A stretch of 64,000 nt of DNA, from assembly GCA_943787375.1 (NCBI GenBank), contig CALSME010000002.1:62001-126000 (forward strand). The letters run 5' to 3'. Below are positions 42,765 to 52,227 of the stretch, one piece after another. Position 1 is the stretch's first letter; each line of letters opens with the position of its first letter. This DNA is from an uncultured Polaribacter sp. GTDB lineage: Bacteria; Bacteroidota; Bacteroidia; Flavobacteriales; Flavobacteriaceae. The notes beneath the pieces were generated by a model. The model did not search any database. It was not told where the DNA came from and saw nothing but the letters and a program-made list of their open reading frames with translations. The position numbers were made by a program, and so were the translations under genes.

Positions 42765-44450
42765 ATGTCTGAAGAGCAAAAACCGCTGAATTTTTTAGAG
42801 CAAATCATTGAAGAAGATTTGGCAAACGGAATGCCAAAAGAAAATTTACGTTTTCGGTTTCCACCAGAACCAAATGGGTATTTACACATTGGTCATACCA
42901 AAGCCATTGGAATTAGTTTTGGCTTGGGGCAGAAATACAATGCACCCGTAAACCTTCGTTTCGATGATACAAATCCTGCAAAGGAAGAGCAAGAATATGT
43001 AGACGCCATTAAAAAAGACATTCGCTGGTTGGGATACAACTGGGCAAAGGAATGTTATTCATCCGATTATTTTCAGCAATTATACGACTGGGCAGTGCTA
43101 TTGATAAAAGACGGAAAAGCCTATGTAGATTCGCAGTCTTCTGAAGAAATGCGTGCGCAAAAAGGAACCCCAACACAAGTTGGAAGCGATAGCCCTTTCA
43201 GAACACGTTCTGTAGAAGAAAACTTGCACTTGTTTCAAGAAATGAAAGCAGGAAAACATGAGGAAGGCACCCATACTTTGCGTGCTAAAATTGACATGGA
43301 AAACCCAAATATGTTGTTGCGTGATCCATTAATGTACCGCATCATGTTTAAGTCGCACCATAGGACTGGCGATGACTGGTGTATTTATCCAATGTATGAC
43401 TGGACCCATGGAGAGAGCGATTATATTGAACAAATATCCCATTCTTTATGTTCTTTGGAGTTTAAACCGCACAGAGAATTGTATGATTGGTTCAAAGAAC
43501 ATGTTTTTGAATACAGTAAAACCGAATATCCAAATCCAACAAAACAACGTGAGTTCTCTCGTTTGAACTTAAGTTATACCGTAATGAGCAAGCGTAAAAT
43601 GTTGAAATTGGTAGAAGAAAATATCGTCTCTGGATGGGACGATCCAAGAATGCCTACCATTTCTGGTTTAAGAAGACGTGGTTATACACCCGAATCCATT
43701 AAGAATTTTATTGAAACAGTAGGCGTTTCTAAGCGAGAAAATAGCATTGATGTTGCCTTGTTGGAGTTTAAAATTCGGGAGGATTTAAACAAAACTGCCA
43801 ACAGAGTAATGGGTGTGTTAGATCCTGTGAAAGTAATTATTGACAATTATCCAGAAGGAAAAGAAGAAATCTTAATTGCAGAGAACAATCCAGAAGACGA
43901 AAATTCTGGCACAAGAGAAGTCCCTTTTTCGAGAGAAATTTATATTGAAAAGGAAGACTTTAGAGAAGAAGCAAACAAGAAATTTTTTCGATTGAAACTC
44001 GGAAAAGAAGTGCGTTTAAAAAATGCGTATTTCATAACCGCTACGAGTTGTGAAAAAGATGAAAATGGAGTCGTTACCGTAATTCACTGTACCTATGACC
44101 CATTAACAAAATCTGGAAGCGACACCGAAGAAAGCAAGCGCAAAGTAAAAGGAACCCTGCACTGGGTTTCTATAAAACATGCTGTAAAGGCAGAAGTAAG
44201 AGCCTACGATCGTTTGTTTTTAGACGAAACACCAGATGCCCACAAAGACAAAGATTATATGGAGTTTGTAAATCCAAATTCCTTAGAAATCATCAATGCC
44301 TTTGTAGAGCCAAGTTTACAATCTGCAAAAATTGGTGAACGTTTTCAATTTCAACGTTTGGGCTATTTCAATGTAGATGACGATTCAACTTCAGAGAGTT
44401 TAGTCTTCAATAAAACCGTTGGATTGCGCGATTCTTGGGCGAAAAAATAA
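42765..44450 (+). CDS. glnS: glutaminyl-tRNA synthetase
   Basis: GlnS charges tRNA-Gln directly, so glutamine does not have to come only from the Glu-tRNA transamidation route. The 561-residue class I enzyme has FPPEPNGYLHIGH (HIGH at 41-44) and the KMSKS equivalent VMSKRKM, followed by the anticodon-binding beta-barrel domains (about 340-550). It is of the bacterial GlnRS length without the eukaryotic N-terminal extension. It is followed 24 nt later by a small DUF6370 lipoprotein gene. Confidence 0.95.
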   Translation: MSEEQKPLNFLEQIIEEDLANGMPKENLRFRFPPEPNGYLHIGHTKAIGISFGLGQKYNAPVNLRFDDTNPAKEEQEYVDAIKKDIRWLGYNWAKECYSSDYFQQLYDWAVLLIKDGKAYVDSQSSEEMRAQKGTPTQVGSDSPFRTRSVEENLHLFQEMKAGKHEEGTHTLRAKIDMENPNMLLRDPLMYRIMFKSHHRTGDDWCIYPMYDWTHGESDYIEQISHSLCSLEFKPHRELYDWFKEHVFEYSKTEYPNPTKQREFSRLNLSYTVMSKRKMLKLVEENIVSGWDDPRMPTISGLRRRGYTPESIKNFIETVGVSKRENSIDVALLEFKIREDLNKTANRVMGVLDPVKVIIDNYPEGKEEILIAENNPEDENSGTREVPFSREIYIEKEDFREEANKKFFRLKLGKEVRLKNAYFITATSCEKDENGVVTVIHCTYDPLTKSGSDTEESKRKVKGTLHWVSIKHAVKAEVRAYDRLFLDETPDAHKDKDYMEFVNPNSLEIINAFVEPSLQSAKIGERFQFQRLGYFNVDDDSTSESLVFNKTVGLRDSWAKK

Positions 44451-44474
44451 TCACTAAAAATAAAACTACAGATC

Positions 44475-44777
44475 ATGAAAAAAACACTGTTCTTCTGTTT
44501 TTTAATTTTGGCCTCTTGTGAAGCCAAAAAAGAAATACACCAAGTTGCCGAAATTTCTTGCGGACAATGTCAGTTTGAAATAGAAAAACCTATGGGCTGC
44601 GATCTCGCTATTCGTTTAGACGACCAACCCTATTTTATTGATGGGGTACATATTGACGATTTTGGAGATGCTCATGATAAAAATACAGGCTTTTGTAACG
44701 TTATTAGGAAAGCAAACGTTGTTGGTGTTCTTGAAGATGGACGCTTTAAAGCAAGTACTGTAGAACTCATTGAATAA
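44475..44777 (+). CDS. DUF6370 family small lipoprotein
   Basis: The 100-residue protein has a lipoprotein signal (TLFFCFLILASC) and the conserved pattern EISCGQCQFEIEKPMGCDLA, with a CxxC and further cysteines including GFCNVIRKA. It matches the DUF6370 family; function unknown, though CxxC plus extracytoplasmic location suggests metal or redox chemistry. It probably shares the glnS transcript and is followed by a strong terminator. Confidence 0.75.
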   Translation: MKKTLFFCFLILASCEAKKEIHQVAEISCGQCQFEIEKPMGCDLAIRLDDQPYFIDGVHIDDFGDAHDKNTGFCNVIRKANVVGVLEDGRFKASTVELIE

Positions 44778-44820
44778 GAAACTTTACTTGCTATCGATTT
44801 AGCAAGTGGTAAAAAATAAA

Positions 44821-44852
44821 AAAACCGAAAGAAATATTCTTTCGGTTTTTTT
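44821..44852. terminator. terminator after the glnS-DUF6370 unit
   Basis: AAAACCGAAAGAA and TTCTTTCGGTTTT form a 13-bp perfect stem with an ATA loop, followed by T8. It can also serve the convergent aldo/keto reductase gene. Confidence 0.9.
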
Positions 44853-44873
44853 TATCCTTTAATTTTCTTTTTA

Positions 44874-45914
44874 TTAAGGTGCTGGATTAGGAATTTCTGC
44901 ATGCACTGCATTAATCGCTGCAATGCTTTCAGCACTCAAATCAATATGAATACTTCCAATATTTTCTTTCAATTGATCCATTCTTGTAGCGCCAATAATA
45001 TTACTGGTTACAAAAGGTAATTGATTGATAAAGGCCAATGACAACTCCGTCAATGTAATTCCATTTTTAGCCGCAATCGCTTCATATCTTCGCACCGCTT
45101 CTAAAGAACCATCGCCCATATAACGTGCTATAAACCTTGGAAATAAGTTCCCTCTTGATCCTTCAGGACGCTTTCCGTCTAAATATTTTCCAGACAATAC
45201 TCCTTGTGCCAACGGTGAATATACCAATAGACCAATATCTTCTCTTAAAGAAACCTCAGACATTCCATATTCGTAAGCTCTATGAATCATAGAATACGAA
45301 TTTTGAATGGTAACGGGTCTTACTAAATTGTTTGCAGCAGCCGTTTGTAAGTATTTCATAGTTCCCCAAGGAGTTTCATTTGAAAGTCCAATGGCTTTTA
45401 TAGTTCCTGCTTTTACAAAAGCATTTAAAACTTCTAAAATCTCCAAATGATTTTCTGCTTCCTTTGTAGATGTCTCGTAAGGATAGTCTCTTACTCCAAA
45501 ACAGTTAACGCCGCGGGATGGCCAATGCAATTGATACAGGTCTAAATAGTCGGTTTGCAATCGTTGTAAACTGCCTTCTACTGCTTCTGTAATGTTTTGT
45601 TTTGTAAAACCACCGGTTCTAATATGTTTTGTATAATCTCCAGCTCCTGCAATTTTACTTGCCAAAACAACCTTTTCTCTATTGCCTGTTTTCTGAAACC
45701 AATTTCCAATAATTCGCTCTGTATCTGCATAGGTTTGAGGAGTTGCTGGTACCGGATACAATTCCGCCGTGTCAAAAAAATTAACGCCTTGAGATAGAGC
45801 ATAATCCATTTGTTCAAAGGCTTCTGCTTCTGTATTTTGGTTTCCCCAAGTCATCGTTCCTAAACAGATCTTAGAAACTTTTAGGGTTGTATTGGGTAGT
45901 GTCGTGTATTTCAT
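44874..45914 (-). CDS. aldo/keto reductase
   Basis: The 346-residue TIM-barrel protein begins MKYTTLPNTTLKVSKICLGT and has the catalytic-type residues in GVNFFDTAELYP (Asp, Tyr) and VVLASKIAG (Lys), with the NADPH-binding region IIGATRMDQLKENI near the end. It resembles the Tas/YajO-type reductases. The physiological substrate is unknown. It stands alone downstream of pgk, separated by a terminator. Confidence 0.9.
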   Translation of the reverse strand: MKYTTLPNTTLKVSKICLGTMTWGNQNTEAEAFEQMDYALSQGVNFFDTAELYPVPATPQTYADTERIIGNWFQKTGNREKVVLASKIAGAGDYTKHIRTGGFTKQNITEAVEGSLQRLQTDYLDLYQLHWPSRGVNCFGVRDYPYETSTKEAENHLEILEVLNAFVKAGTIKAIGLSNETPWGTMKYLQTAAANNLVRPVTIQNSYSMIHRAYEYGMSEVSLREDIGLLVYSPLAQGVLSGKYLDGKRPEGSRGNLFPRFIARYMGDGSLEAVRRYEAIAAKNGITLTELSLAFINQLPFVTSNIIGATRMDQLKENIGSIHIDLSAESIAAINAVHAEIPNPAP

Positions 45915-45996
45915 TTGTTGGGGTAAAATTGGTTTTTTTTAATCTTATAATTGAATACGAAACAACGAATTTAAAAACTTAATTGGATATAAAATA

Positions 45997-46030
45997 ATAA
46001 GCGTGCAATTTTTAAAAATTACACGCTTAT
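45997..46030. terminator. terminator after pgk
   Basis: ATAAGCGTG and CACGCTTAT flank an AT-rich palindromic centre with one C/A mismatch. It sits 21 nt beyond the pgk stop on the - strand. Confidence 0.75.
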
Positions 46031-46051
46031 GAATCGGAATGATCTCTATTT

Positions 46052-47239
46052 TTATTTCAAGATTGCTTCAATTCCTGGCAATGTTTTTCCTTCTAACATT
46101 TCTAACATGGCACCTCCTCCTGTTGAAACATAACTTACTTTTTCTGCAAACCCAAATTGTTTCACAGCAGCAACAGAGTCACCCCCACCTACTAAAGAAA
46201 AAGCGCCGTTTTTGGTTGCTTTGTCAATCGAATGTCCTAATGCAATAGTTCCTTCTGCAAAAGCTTCCATTTCAAAAACACCTAAAGGACCGTTCCATAA
46301 GATTGTTTTACATGTATTGACAACGGCATCAAAATTTGCTCTCGATTTTGGACCGGCATCTACACCTTCCCATCCATCAGGAATTTCATTAATATCAAGA
46401 GTTTGGGTATTGGCATCATTTGAAAAATCATCTGCAGCAACTACATCTACTGGAATATGAACTTCCACTCCTTTTGCTTTTGCTTGCTTCAAAATTTCTA
46501 AAGCCAATTCCATTTTGTCATCTTCACAAATAGAATTTCCAATTTTTCCGCCGAGTGCTTTCACAAAAGTAAAACTCATACCACCACCAATAATTAAGTG
46601 GTCTACTTTGTCTAAAATATTTTCAATCACCGTTATTTTTGAAGACACTTTTGCACCTCCTAAAATGGCTAAAACCGGTTTTTCTGAATTGTTTAAAACC
46701 TTATCAATACTTTCAATCTCTCTTGCTAGCAAGTTTCCAAAACATTTATTCTGCTCAAAAAATTGAGCAATAATTGTGGTAGATGCGTGTGCTCTATGTG
46801 CTGTACCAAAAGCATCGTTTACATAAATATCTCCTAATTTGGACAACTTCTCTGCAAAAGCAACATCTCCTTTTTTCTCTTCTTCGTAAAAGCGTAAGTT
46901 TTCTAATAATAAAACTTCACCTGCTGCTAAATTAGCAACCGCTTCTTCTGCTTTTGCTCCAACACAGTCTTCTACAAACTTTACGTTGCAACCCAATACC
47001 TCTTCAACAGACGATACAATGTGTTGTAATGAAAGTGCTTCTTGAAATCCGTTCGGCCTTCCCAAGTGAGACATTAAAACACAGCTTCCTCCTTGCGCTA
47101 AAATTTCTGTAATCGTCGATTTTGCAGCTTGAATTCTTGTGCCGTCCGTTACTTGAAATTCGCTATTTAACGGTACATTAAAATCTACACGAATAATGGC
47201 TTTCTTGTTCTTGAAATTAAAGTCTTTTAAGGTATTCAT
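46052..47239 (-). CDS. pgk: phosphoglycerate kinase
   Basis: Pgk makes ATP from 1,3-bisphosphoglycerate in glycolysis. The 395-residue protein has RVDFNVPLN, VLMSHLGRPNG, LLLENLRFY, GGAKVSSKI and the C-terminal hinge GGGDSVAAVKQFG, all in order. The track start (47338) adds 33 non-family residues; ATG 47239 (MNTLKDFNFKNKKAIIRVDF) is correct. A TATTTTTG box lies 17 nt upstream. Confidence 0.97.
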   Translation of the reverse strand: MNTLKDFNFKNKKAIIRVDFNVPLNSEFQVTDGTRIQAAKSTITEILAQGGSCVLMSHLGRPNGFQEALSLQHIVSSVEEVLGCNVKFVEDCVGAKAEEAVANLAAGEVLLLENLRFYEEEKKGDVAFAEKLSKLGDIYVNDAFGTAHRAHASTTIIAQFFEQNKCFGNLLAREIESIDKVLNNSEKPVLAILGGAKVSSKITVIENILDKVDHLIIGGGMSFTFVKALGGKIGNSICEDDKMELALEILKQAKAKGVEVHIPVDVVAADDFSNDANTQTLDINEIPDGWEGVDAGPKSRANFDAVVNTCKTILWNGPLGVFEMEAFAEGTIALGHSIDKATKNGAFSLVGGGDSVAAVKQFGFAEKVSYVSTGGGAMLEMLEGKTLPGIEAILK

Positions 47240-47256
47240 TTGGATATTATTTTGCA

Positions 47257-47264
47257 CAAAAATA
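47257..47264 (-). promoter_or_regulatory. pgk promoter, -7 box TATTTTTG
   Basis: TATTTTTG on the - strand is a perfect -7 match 17 nt before the pgk ATG, giving a leader of about 12 nt. Confidence 0.5.
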
Positions 47265-47436
47265 CCGAATTCTTTAGGTTTAAAGAAATCGAAAACTAAA
47301 AAACTAAGATATCGTTTGCGTAGGAAAGAGCAACCCATAGAAAAAGAAAACCGCTTAAAAGGAAACCAAAACCTTGTATTTTAAAAAGAAATCTTTTTTG
47401 ATTTCTAAAATTCGTAGATTAGCGACGAACTAATTT

Positions 47437-47444
47437 TATCTTTG
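47437..47444 (+). promoter_or_regulatory. holB promoter, -7 box TATCTTTG
   Basis: TATCTTTG ends only 3 nt (CGT) before the holB ATG at 47448. If it is the promoter the mRNA has no leader at all. No TTG is seen at the -33 position. Confidence 0.45.
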
Positions 47445-47447
47445 CGT

Positions 47448-48596
47448 ATGCTTTTCAATCAAGTTATAGGTCAGGAACATATAAAAAATCATTTACGCAT
47501 TGCTGCTGAGAATGGTAGAATTCCGCATGCGCAACTTTTTGTTGGGAACGAAGGAAGTGGTACTTTGCCAATGGCCATTGCATATGCACAGTTTTTATTA
47601 TGTAATTTCTCTGACAACACAGAAGCTTGTAATATCAAATGTGACAAACTACAGCACCCTGATTTTCATTTTGCTTTTCCAGTGACAACAAGCGATCGCG
47701 TAAAAAAACATCCTGTTAGTAATTTATTCCTTCAAGAGTGGCGCCAATTTCTAAATGAACAACCCTATGGAAGTTTATTCAATTGGTTACAACACATTGG
47801 AGTAGAAAATAAGCAAGGAAATATTGGGGTTGATGAAGCGTTAGATGTTGTAAAAAAACTACAATTAAAGTCTTATGAAGGAGGCTATAAAGTAATGATT
47901 ATTTGGATGGCAGAAAAAATGAACATTGCTGCTGCCAACAAACTCTTAAAACTCATTGAAGAACCCCCTCAGAAAACAGTGTTTTTATTAGTTACCGAAA
48001 ATGAAGAACAAATTATAAATACGATCCGTTCTCGATGTCAAGCACTACATTTTCCCGTTTTAGCTGCACAAGACATTGCATCGGCTTTAATGCAGAGAGA
48101 ACAGTGTTCTGAAAGTGAAGCCGCTAAAATTGCCCACCAAGCAGAAGGAAATTATAACAAAGCGGTCCAGTTACTAAAAAATGATGGTGCCGATTTAATT
48201 TTTGAAGAGTGGTTTGTTACTTGGATTAGAACTGCTTTTAAAGCAAAAGGAAATGCTGCTGTGGTGCAGCAATTAGTTTCTTGGTCGGATACCATTGCAA
48301 AAGCAGGTCGAGAAAATCAAAAACGTTTTTTAGGCTACTGCTTACAATTCTTCAGACAGGCTTTGTTGTTGAACTACAAATCAGATGAGTTGGTTTTTAT
48401 GGAAACCAAAACAGGCTTCGATCTTTCTAAATTTGCGCCTTTTGTGCATGCAGGGAATATTTTAGAGATCGAGAAAGAACTCAATGACGCGATTTATCAC
48501 ATTGAAAGAAATGGAAATGCTAAAATTATTTTGCTAGATCTTTCAATGAAATTAACACGCTTTTTACACAAGAAAGAGGACACGCTTTCTTCCTAG
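47448..48596 (+). CDS. holB: DNA polymerase III delta' subunit-like protein
   Basis: The 382-residue AAA+ protein begins MLFNQVIGQEHIKNHLRIAA and carries a degenerate Walker A (VGNEGSGTLPMAIAY, no GKT), the zinc-type cysteines in CNFSDNTEACNIKCDKLQHPD, and sensor motifs (AANKLLKLIEEPPQKTVFLL, IRSRCQALHF). These features mark delta', the clamp-loader wrench that does not hydrolyse ATP. The track's TTG start at 47442 lies within the promoter box; ATG 47448 is used. Confidence 0.9.
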   Translation: MLFNQVIGQEHIKNHLRIAAENGRIPHAQLFVGNEGSGTLPMAIAYAQFLLCNFSDNTEACNIKCDKLQHPDFHFAFPVTTSDRVKKHPVSNLFLQEWRQFLNEQPYGSLFNWLQHIGVENKQGNIGVDEALDVVKKLQLKSYEGGYKVMIIWMAEKMNIAAANKLLKLIEEPPQKTVFLLVTENEEQIINTIRSRCQALHFPVLAAQDIASALMQREQCSESEAAKIAHQAEGNYNKAVQLLKNDGADLIFEEWFVTWIRTAFKAKGNAAVVQQLVSWSDTIAKAGRENQKRFLGYCLQFFRQALLLNYKSDELVFMETKTGFDLSKFAPFVHAGNILEIEKELNDAIYHIERNGNAKIILLDLSMKLTRFLHKKEDTLSS

Positions 48597-48630
48597 ATTC
48601 GATCGATTTAACTCGCTTTTGTCGAATGTA

Positions 48631-49188
48631 CTAAACCCCTTTTTCCGTTTTTATAGCAACATATAAATCTGCAATTGTAGGGTTTTGAGGACAGCTTTTC
48701 AACTGTATAAATTCATCTCCAGTTTTTACATAACCTGTTTGCAATACTTTAAAATAAACGCCACACATTGTCGTTTTCCAAAACTGTTTTACAATTTTCA
48801 TGTCGTTAAAACGAACACCTAGTTTATAGCATGGATTTCGTTGGACTGTTACTTCTAAAATAGCACCCCCCACCTCAAAGGTATCTCCTTGATGCAACTT
48901 GGTTTCGTCCAAGTCGTCAACTGTTAAGTTTTCGCCAAACATCCCAGATTGCCATACTAAATTTGGATACAATGGCTTAAAATAATCGTAGTGTTTTAAT
49001 GAATATCCATAAATCGCTTGGAGGATACCGCCATGATGTTTTCTATCGGTAATTTCGTCGCCAGTAACTTCTTCTGTATCTAAAAAAATAGGCTTTGCAA
49101 CAGGATATTTAAAAATACCTGTCGTCACTATTTTTCCCTTCCAATCAATCTCCTTTTTTTCTCCAATATTTGTGGCTACAATTTTCAT
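48631..49188 (-). CDS. MOSC domain protein
   Basis: The 185-residue protein has the MOSC fold markers DRKHHGGILQAIYGYS, GMFGENLTV and the conserved cysteine in QRNPCYKLGVRF. MOSC proteins bind molybdenum cofactor through that cysteine and include YiiM-type reductases. This is the only possible molybdenum-cofactor user in the window. It is last in the yicC-gmk-nadD-M23-GH3 run, 19 nt after GH3. Confidence 0.88.
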   Translation of the reverse strand: MKIVATNIGEKKEIDWKGKIVTTGIFKYPVAKPIFLDTEEVTGDEITDRKHHGGILQAIYGYSLKHYDYFKPLYPNLVWQSGMFGENLTVDDLDETKLHQGDTFEVGGAILEVTVQRNPCYKLGVRFNDMKIVKQFWKTTMCGVYFKVLQTGYVKTGDEFIQLKSCPQNPTIADLYVAIKTEKGV

Positions 49189-49207
49189 AGGGCTTTATTT
49201 ACATCAT

Positions 49208-50704
49208 TTATTCAACTAAAAAATCTTGTAAAACATCGGCTATTTTTCGATTGTCTGCTAATTGCGGAATCTTATTTTGACCTCCAAATTTCCCAATCGA
49301 TTTCATGTATTCGTGAAATCCACCTTTTTTAACTTTTCGAATGACCAACGAACGTAAAATTTTACCCGAAATCAAATCGAAATAATAGCTATTTTGTGCT
49401 TGCATAGAAGCATCTATTTTACGAGCAAAATCTGACATGTTATCAGGCTCATTTTCAAATTCTAAAAACCATTCATGATAGGGCAAACCACTTTCTGGAT
49501 TCACTTGTGGTGCCACTGTAAATTCACTAATATTAATATCGGTATCTAGAATTGCATCCTTCAATGCCTTCTCAACTTCTTTCCCAATAACGTGTTCTCC
49601 AAAGGCAGAAATAAAGTGTTTGATACGTCCAGTCACTTTTATTCTGTAAGGTTTAGTATTTGTAAATTCAACCGTATCTCCAATATTATATCCCCACAAA
49701 CCTGCGGTTGTATTTAAAATGATGACATAATTAACCCCTATTTTGACCTCTTTTAGCGAAATTCTTGTTGGGTTTTCGTCATAAAACTCACAAGCAGGAA
49801 TGAATTCATAAAAAATCCCCGAATCCAATTGTAATAACATTCCCTCTTCGGTTTGCGAATCTTGATAGGCAATAAATCCTTCAGATGCTGGATACAATTC
49901 AATATAATCTATTTTCTTCCCTATTAAACTTTCGAACTTATTTTTATAGGGCTCAAAATTGACGCCTCCATAGATAAAGAAATTAAAATTTGGAAATAAT
50001 TCTGAAATTGGTTTTCCTGTTTTTTCTATCAATTTTTCAAAATACATTTGTACCCAAGACGGAATTCCACTAATGACAGACATGTCTTCATTAACGGTTT
50101 CTTTAACAATAGCATTTACTTTGGTATCCCAATCATCTATACAGTTGGTTTCCCAACTTGGTAGTCTATTTTTTAATAAATATTGAGGAATATAGTGTGC
50201 TACAATACCACTTAAACGTCCTAGTTTAACCCCATTTTTATCTTCTAAAACAGGGCTTCCTTGTAGGAAGATCATTTTCCCATTAACAAAGCTGGCATCG
50301 TTTTTAGCGACAATATAAGCTAGTAAAGCGTTTTTTGCCGCCTTTATATGCGTTGGCATTGAGTCTTTGGTAATTGGAATGTATTTTGCTCCCGAGGTAG
50401 TTCCTGAGGTTTTGGCATAATATAAAGGTTTTCCGGGCCAAAGCACGTCAGAATCACCAGCTACCATTCTATCTATATACTTTCTTAAACCTTCATAATC
50501 TTCTACTTTAACACGCTTTTTAAAATCCGAATAATTATGAATATTCACAAAATCGTGGTCTTTTCCGAAAGCTGTTTTACTTGCTTTAGAAACTAAATTT
50601 TTGAAAACTTTTTCTTGTGTTTTATGTGGATTACTTGCCCACTTATTCACTTTTTTTGTGGCAATTTTAGCAAAAGGGATTGCGAAAAAAGATTTAATAC
50701 TCAT
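49208..50704 (-). CDS. GH3 auxin-responsive promoter family acyl-adenylase-like protein
   Basis: The 498-residue protein belongs to the ANL-like GH3 family: YYAKTSGTTSGAKYIPIT is the ATP-binding loop, followed by LYPASEGFIAYQD and RIKVTGRIKHFISAFGEHV near the C-terminal domain. In plants GH3 enzymes conjugate acyl acids to amino acids. The bacterial role is not known. The ATG overlaps the stop of the M23 gene as TAATG, so translation is probably coupled. Confidence 0.88.
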   Translation of the reverse strand: MSIKSFFAIPFAKIATKKVNKWASNPHKTQEKVFKNLVSKASKTAFGKDHDFVNIHNYSDFKKRVKVEDYEGLRKYIDRMVAGDSDVLWPGKPLYYAKTSGTTSGAKYIPITKDSMPTHIKAAKNALLAYIVAKNDASFVNGKMIFLQGSPVLEDKNGVKLGRLSGIVAHYIPQYLLKNRLPSWETNCIDDWDTKVNAIVKETVNEDMSVISGIPSWVQMYFEKLIEKTGKPISELFPNFNFFIYGGVNFEPYKNKFESLIGKKIDYIELYPASEGFIAYQDSQTEEGMLLQLDSGIFYEFIPACEFYDENPTRISLKEVKIGVNYVIILNTTAGLWGYNIGDTVEFTNTKPYRIKVTGRIKHFISAFGEHVIGKEVEKALKDAILDTDINISEFTVAPQVNPESGLPYHEWFLEFENEPDNMSDFARKIDASMQAQNSYYFDLISGKILRSLVIRKVKKGGFHEYMKSIGKFGGQNKIPQLADNRKIADVLQDFLVE

Positions 50705-51570
50705 TATTTAAAGTCTATGTATTTAATTGGGTCTACTGCATATCCGTCACTCCAAAGCTCAAAATGTAGGTGAGGCCCTGTTGTTAATTCTCCTGTAGAG
50801 CCAACACTTGCAATGGCTTCGCCAGATTGTACAAAATCGGATTGTTCTTTCAATAAGTTCCCGTTGTGTTTGTATACAGAAATATAATTATTACTGTGTT
50901 TTAAAATAAGCACATACCCTGTTTCTGTAGTCCATCCAGAAAAGATAACCGTACCATCTGCAATTGCTTTTACGGGTGCTCCCGTATTTGCTAGAATATC
51001 TACTGCAAAATGTTTGGTAGTGGGATCGAACGTTTGAGAAATTTGACCGTTTAAAGGAGCAAAAAAAACCAAATCTACATTGGATTGAATGTTGTTGATG
51101 AGCGGAAAACGGTCTCTCCGATCGACACTTTCTCTGAATAAAGAATCTGCTTTGGTGGCATCTAATTCGTTTTCATTGATAATACTTCTTTCTTGTTCTA
51201 ACAATAAAGAATCTATTGTTTCTGTTTTTAATTCTCCCGTCAATACAGGCCTCAATGCTTTTGTATAATTCTCTAGAATTGACAATTGTATTTTCAAAGA
51301 ATCCGCTTTTAATGTAGCGTTTAATGCATTCGTTTTTAATAATGTAGAAGAGTAGCCAGGGATGTATTCTTTAATTGGTGTAAAAGCAATAAGCACAATG
51401 GTCAATACCATTAATAAAATTGAAAAAAAACCTCCCAATACAAAGACATTTAATCGCGATAGTTTTAATGAAAAACGCTCTTCAAAAGTATCTTCATTTA
51501 AAACAACCAAACTATACTTGTCCGTTAATTTCTGTTTAAACTTGCCTTTTTGTTTCTTGTTTTTTGCCAC
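50704..51570 (-). CDS. M23 family (LytM) peptidase
   Basis: The 288-residue protein has one N-terminal transmembrane segment (about 33-56, LNVFVLGGFFSILLMVLTIV), a coiled-coil-like middle part and a LytM domain with the zinc ligands in KHFAVD (about residue 186) and the HLHFELW motif (about 265). It is expected to act on peptidoglycan cross-links or to regulate amidases from the inner membrane. It lies between nadD and GH3. Confidence 0.92.
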   Translation of the reverse strand: MAKNKKQKGKFKQKLTDKYSLVVLNEDTFEERFSLKLSRLNVFVLGGFFSILLMVLTIVLIAFTPIKEYIPGYSSTLLKTNALNATLKADSLKIQLSILENYTKALRPVLTGELKTETIDSLLLEQERSIINENELDATKADSLFRESVDRRDRFPLINNIQSNVDLVFFAPLNGQISQTFDPTTKHFAVDILANTGAPVKAIADGTVIFSGWTTETGYVLILKHSNNYISVYKHNGNLLKEQSDFVQSGEAIASVGSTGELTTGPHLHFELWSDGYAVDPIKYIDFK

Positions 51571-51617
51571 ACAATTATATTTTGGTTCTTCAAATATACA
51601 ACGAATAAATAGTGAAA

Positions 51618-52199
51618 TTATTTTCTGTAAAAATTCATTTCATCAATGTATTCCCAAACTTCTTTAGAGAGAAGCGGTTGTATATTTTTGGCTGTTTTTA
51701 TTCCGTTTCGAATCATTGTTGATGAAATTTCTACCACAGGGGCTGCTATTCTATGAATTTTTGGATGGTTGCCAAATTGTGGCTCCTTACTTCCTGTTGA
51801 AATTCTTGGGTATACATAGATTTGATGATGTTCTAAAATGGTTTCAAAATTCTTCCATTTATGAAAGTTTTTTAAATTGTCTTCTCCCATAATCAAGCAA
51901 AACTCTTTGTTTGGGTATACTTCTGATATATGTGCTAAAGTGTGTATGGTGTAATTGGGTTGCGGCAATTTAAACTCAATGTCTGACGGTTTTATTTTTG
52001 GATAGTTTTCTGTCGCTTTGTACACCATTTCAAAACGGTGATGATTGTCAAGCAAAGAACTTTTCTTTTTAAATGGATTGTGAGGGGTAACTACCATCCA
52101 AACCTCATCTAAGTTTGAATGCTCTATTAAATGATTGGCAATGATTAAATGCCCAACATGTATGGGATTGAAGGTGCCAAAGTATAATCCAATTTTCAT
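51618..52199 (-). CDS. nadD: nicotinate-nucleotide adenylyltransferase
   Basis: NadD makes nicotinate adenine dinucleotide for NAD synthesis. The 193-residue protein has the nucleotidyltransferase motif GTFNPIHVGH (8-17) and the ISSTMIRNGI motif near the end, both diagnostic. It lies 28 nt after gmk on the - strand. Confidence 0.95.
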   Translation of the reverse strand: MKIGLYFGTFNPIHVGHLIIANHLIEHSNLDEVWMVVTPHNPFKKKSSLLDNHHRFEMVYKATENYPKIKPSDIEFKLPQPNYTIHTLAHISEVYPNKEFCLIMGEDNLKNFHKWKNFETILEHHQIYVYPRISTGSKEPQFGNHPKIHRIAAPVVEISSTMIRNGIKTAKNIQPLLSKEVWEYIDEMNFYRK

Positions 52200-52227
52200 T
52201 TTAATCCGTTTCGCTGTTCGACTTTCC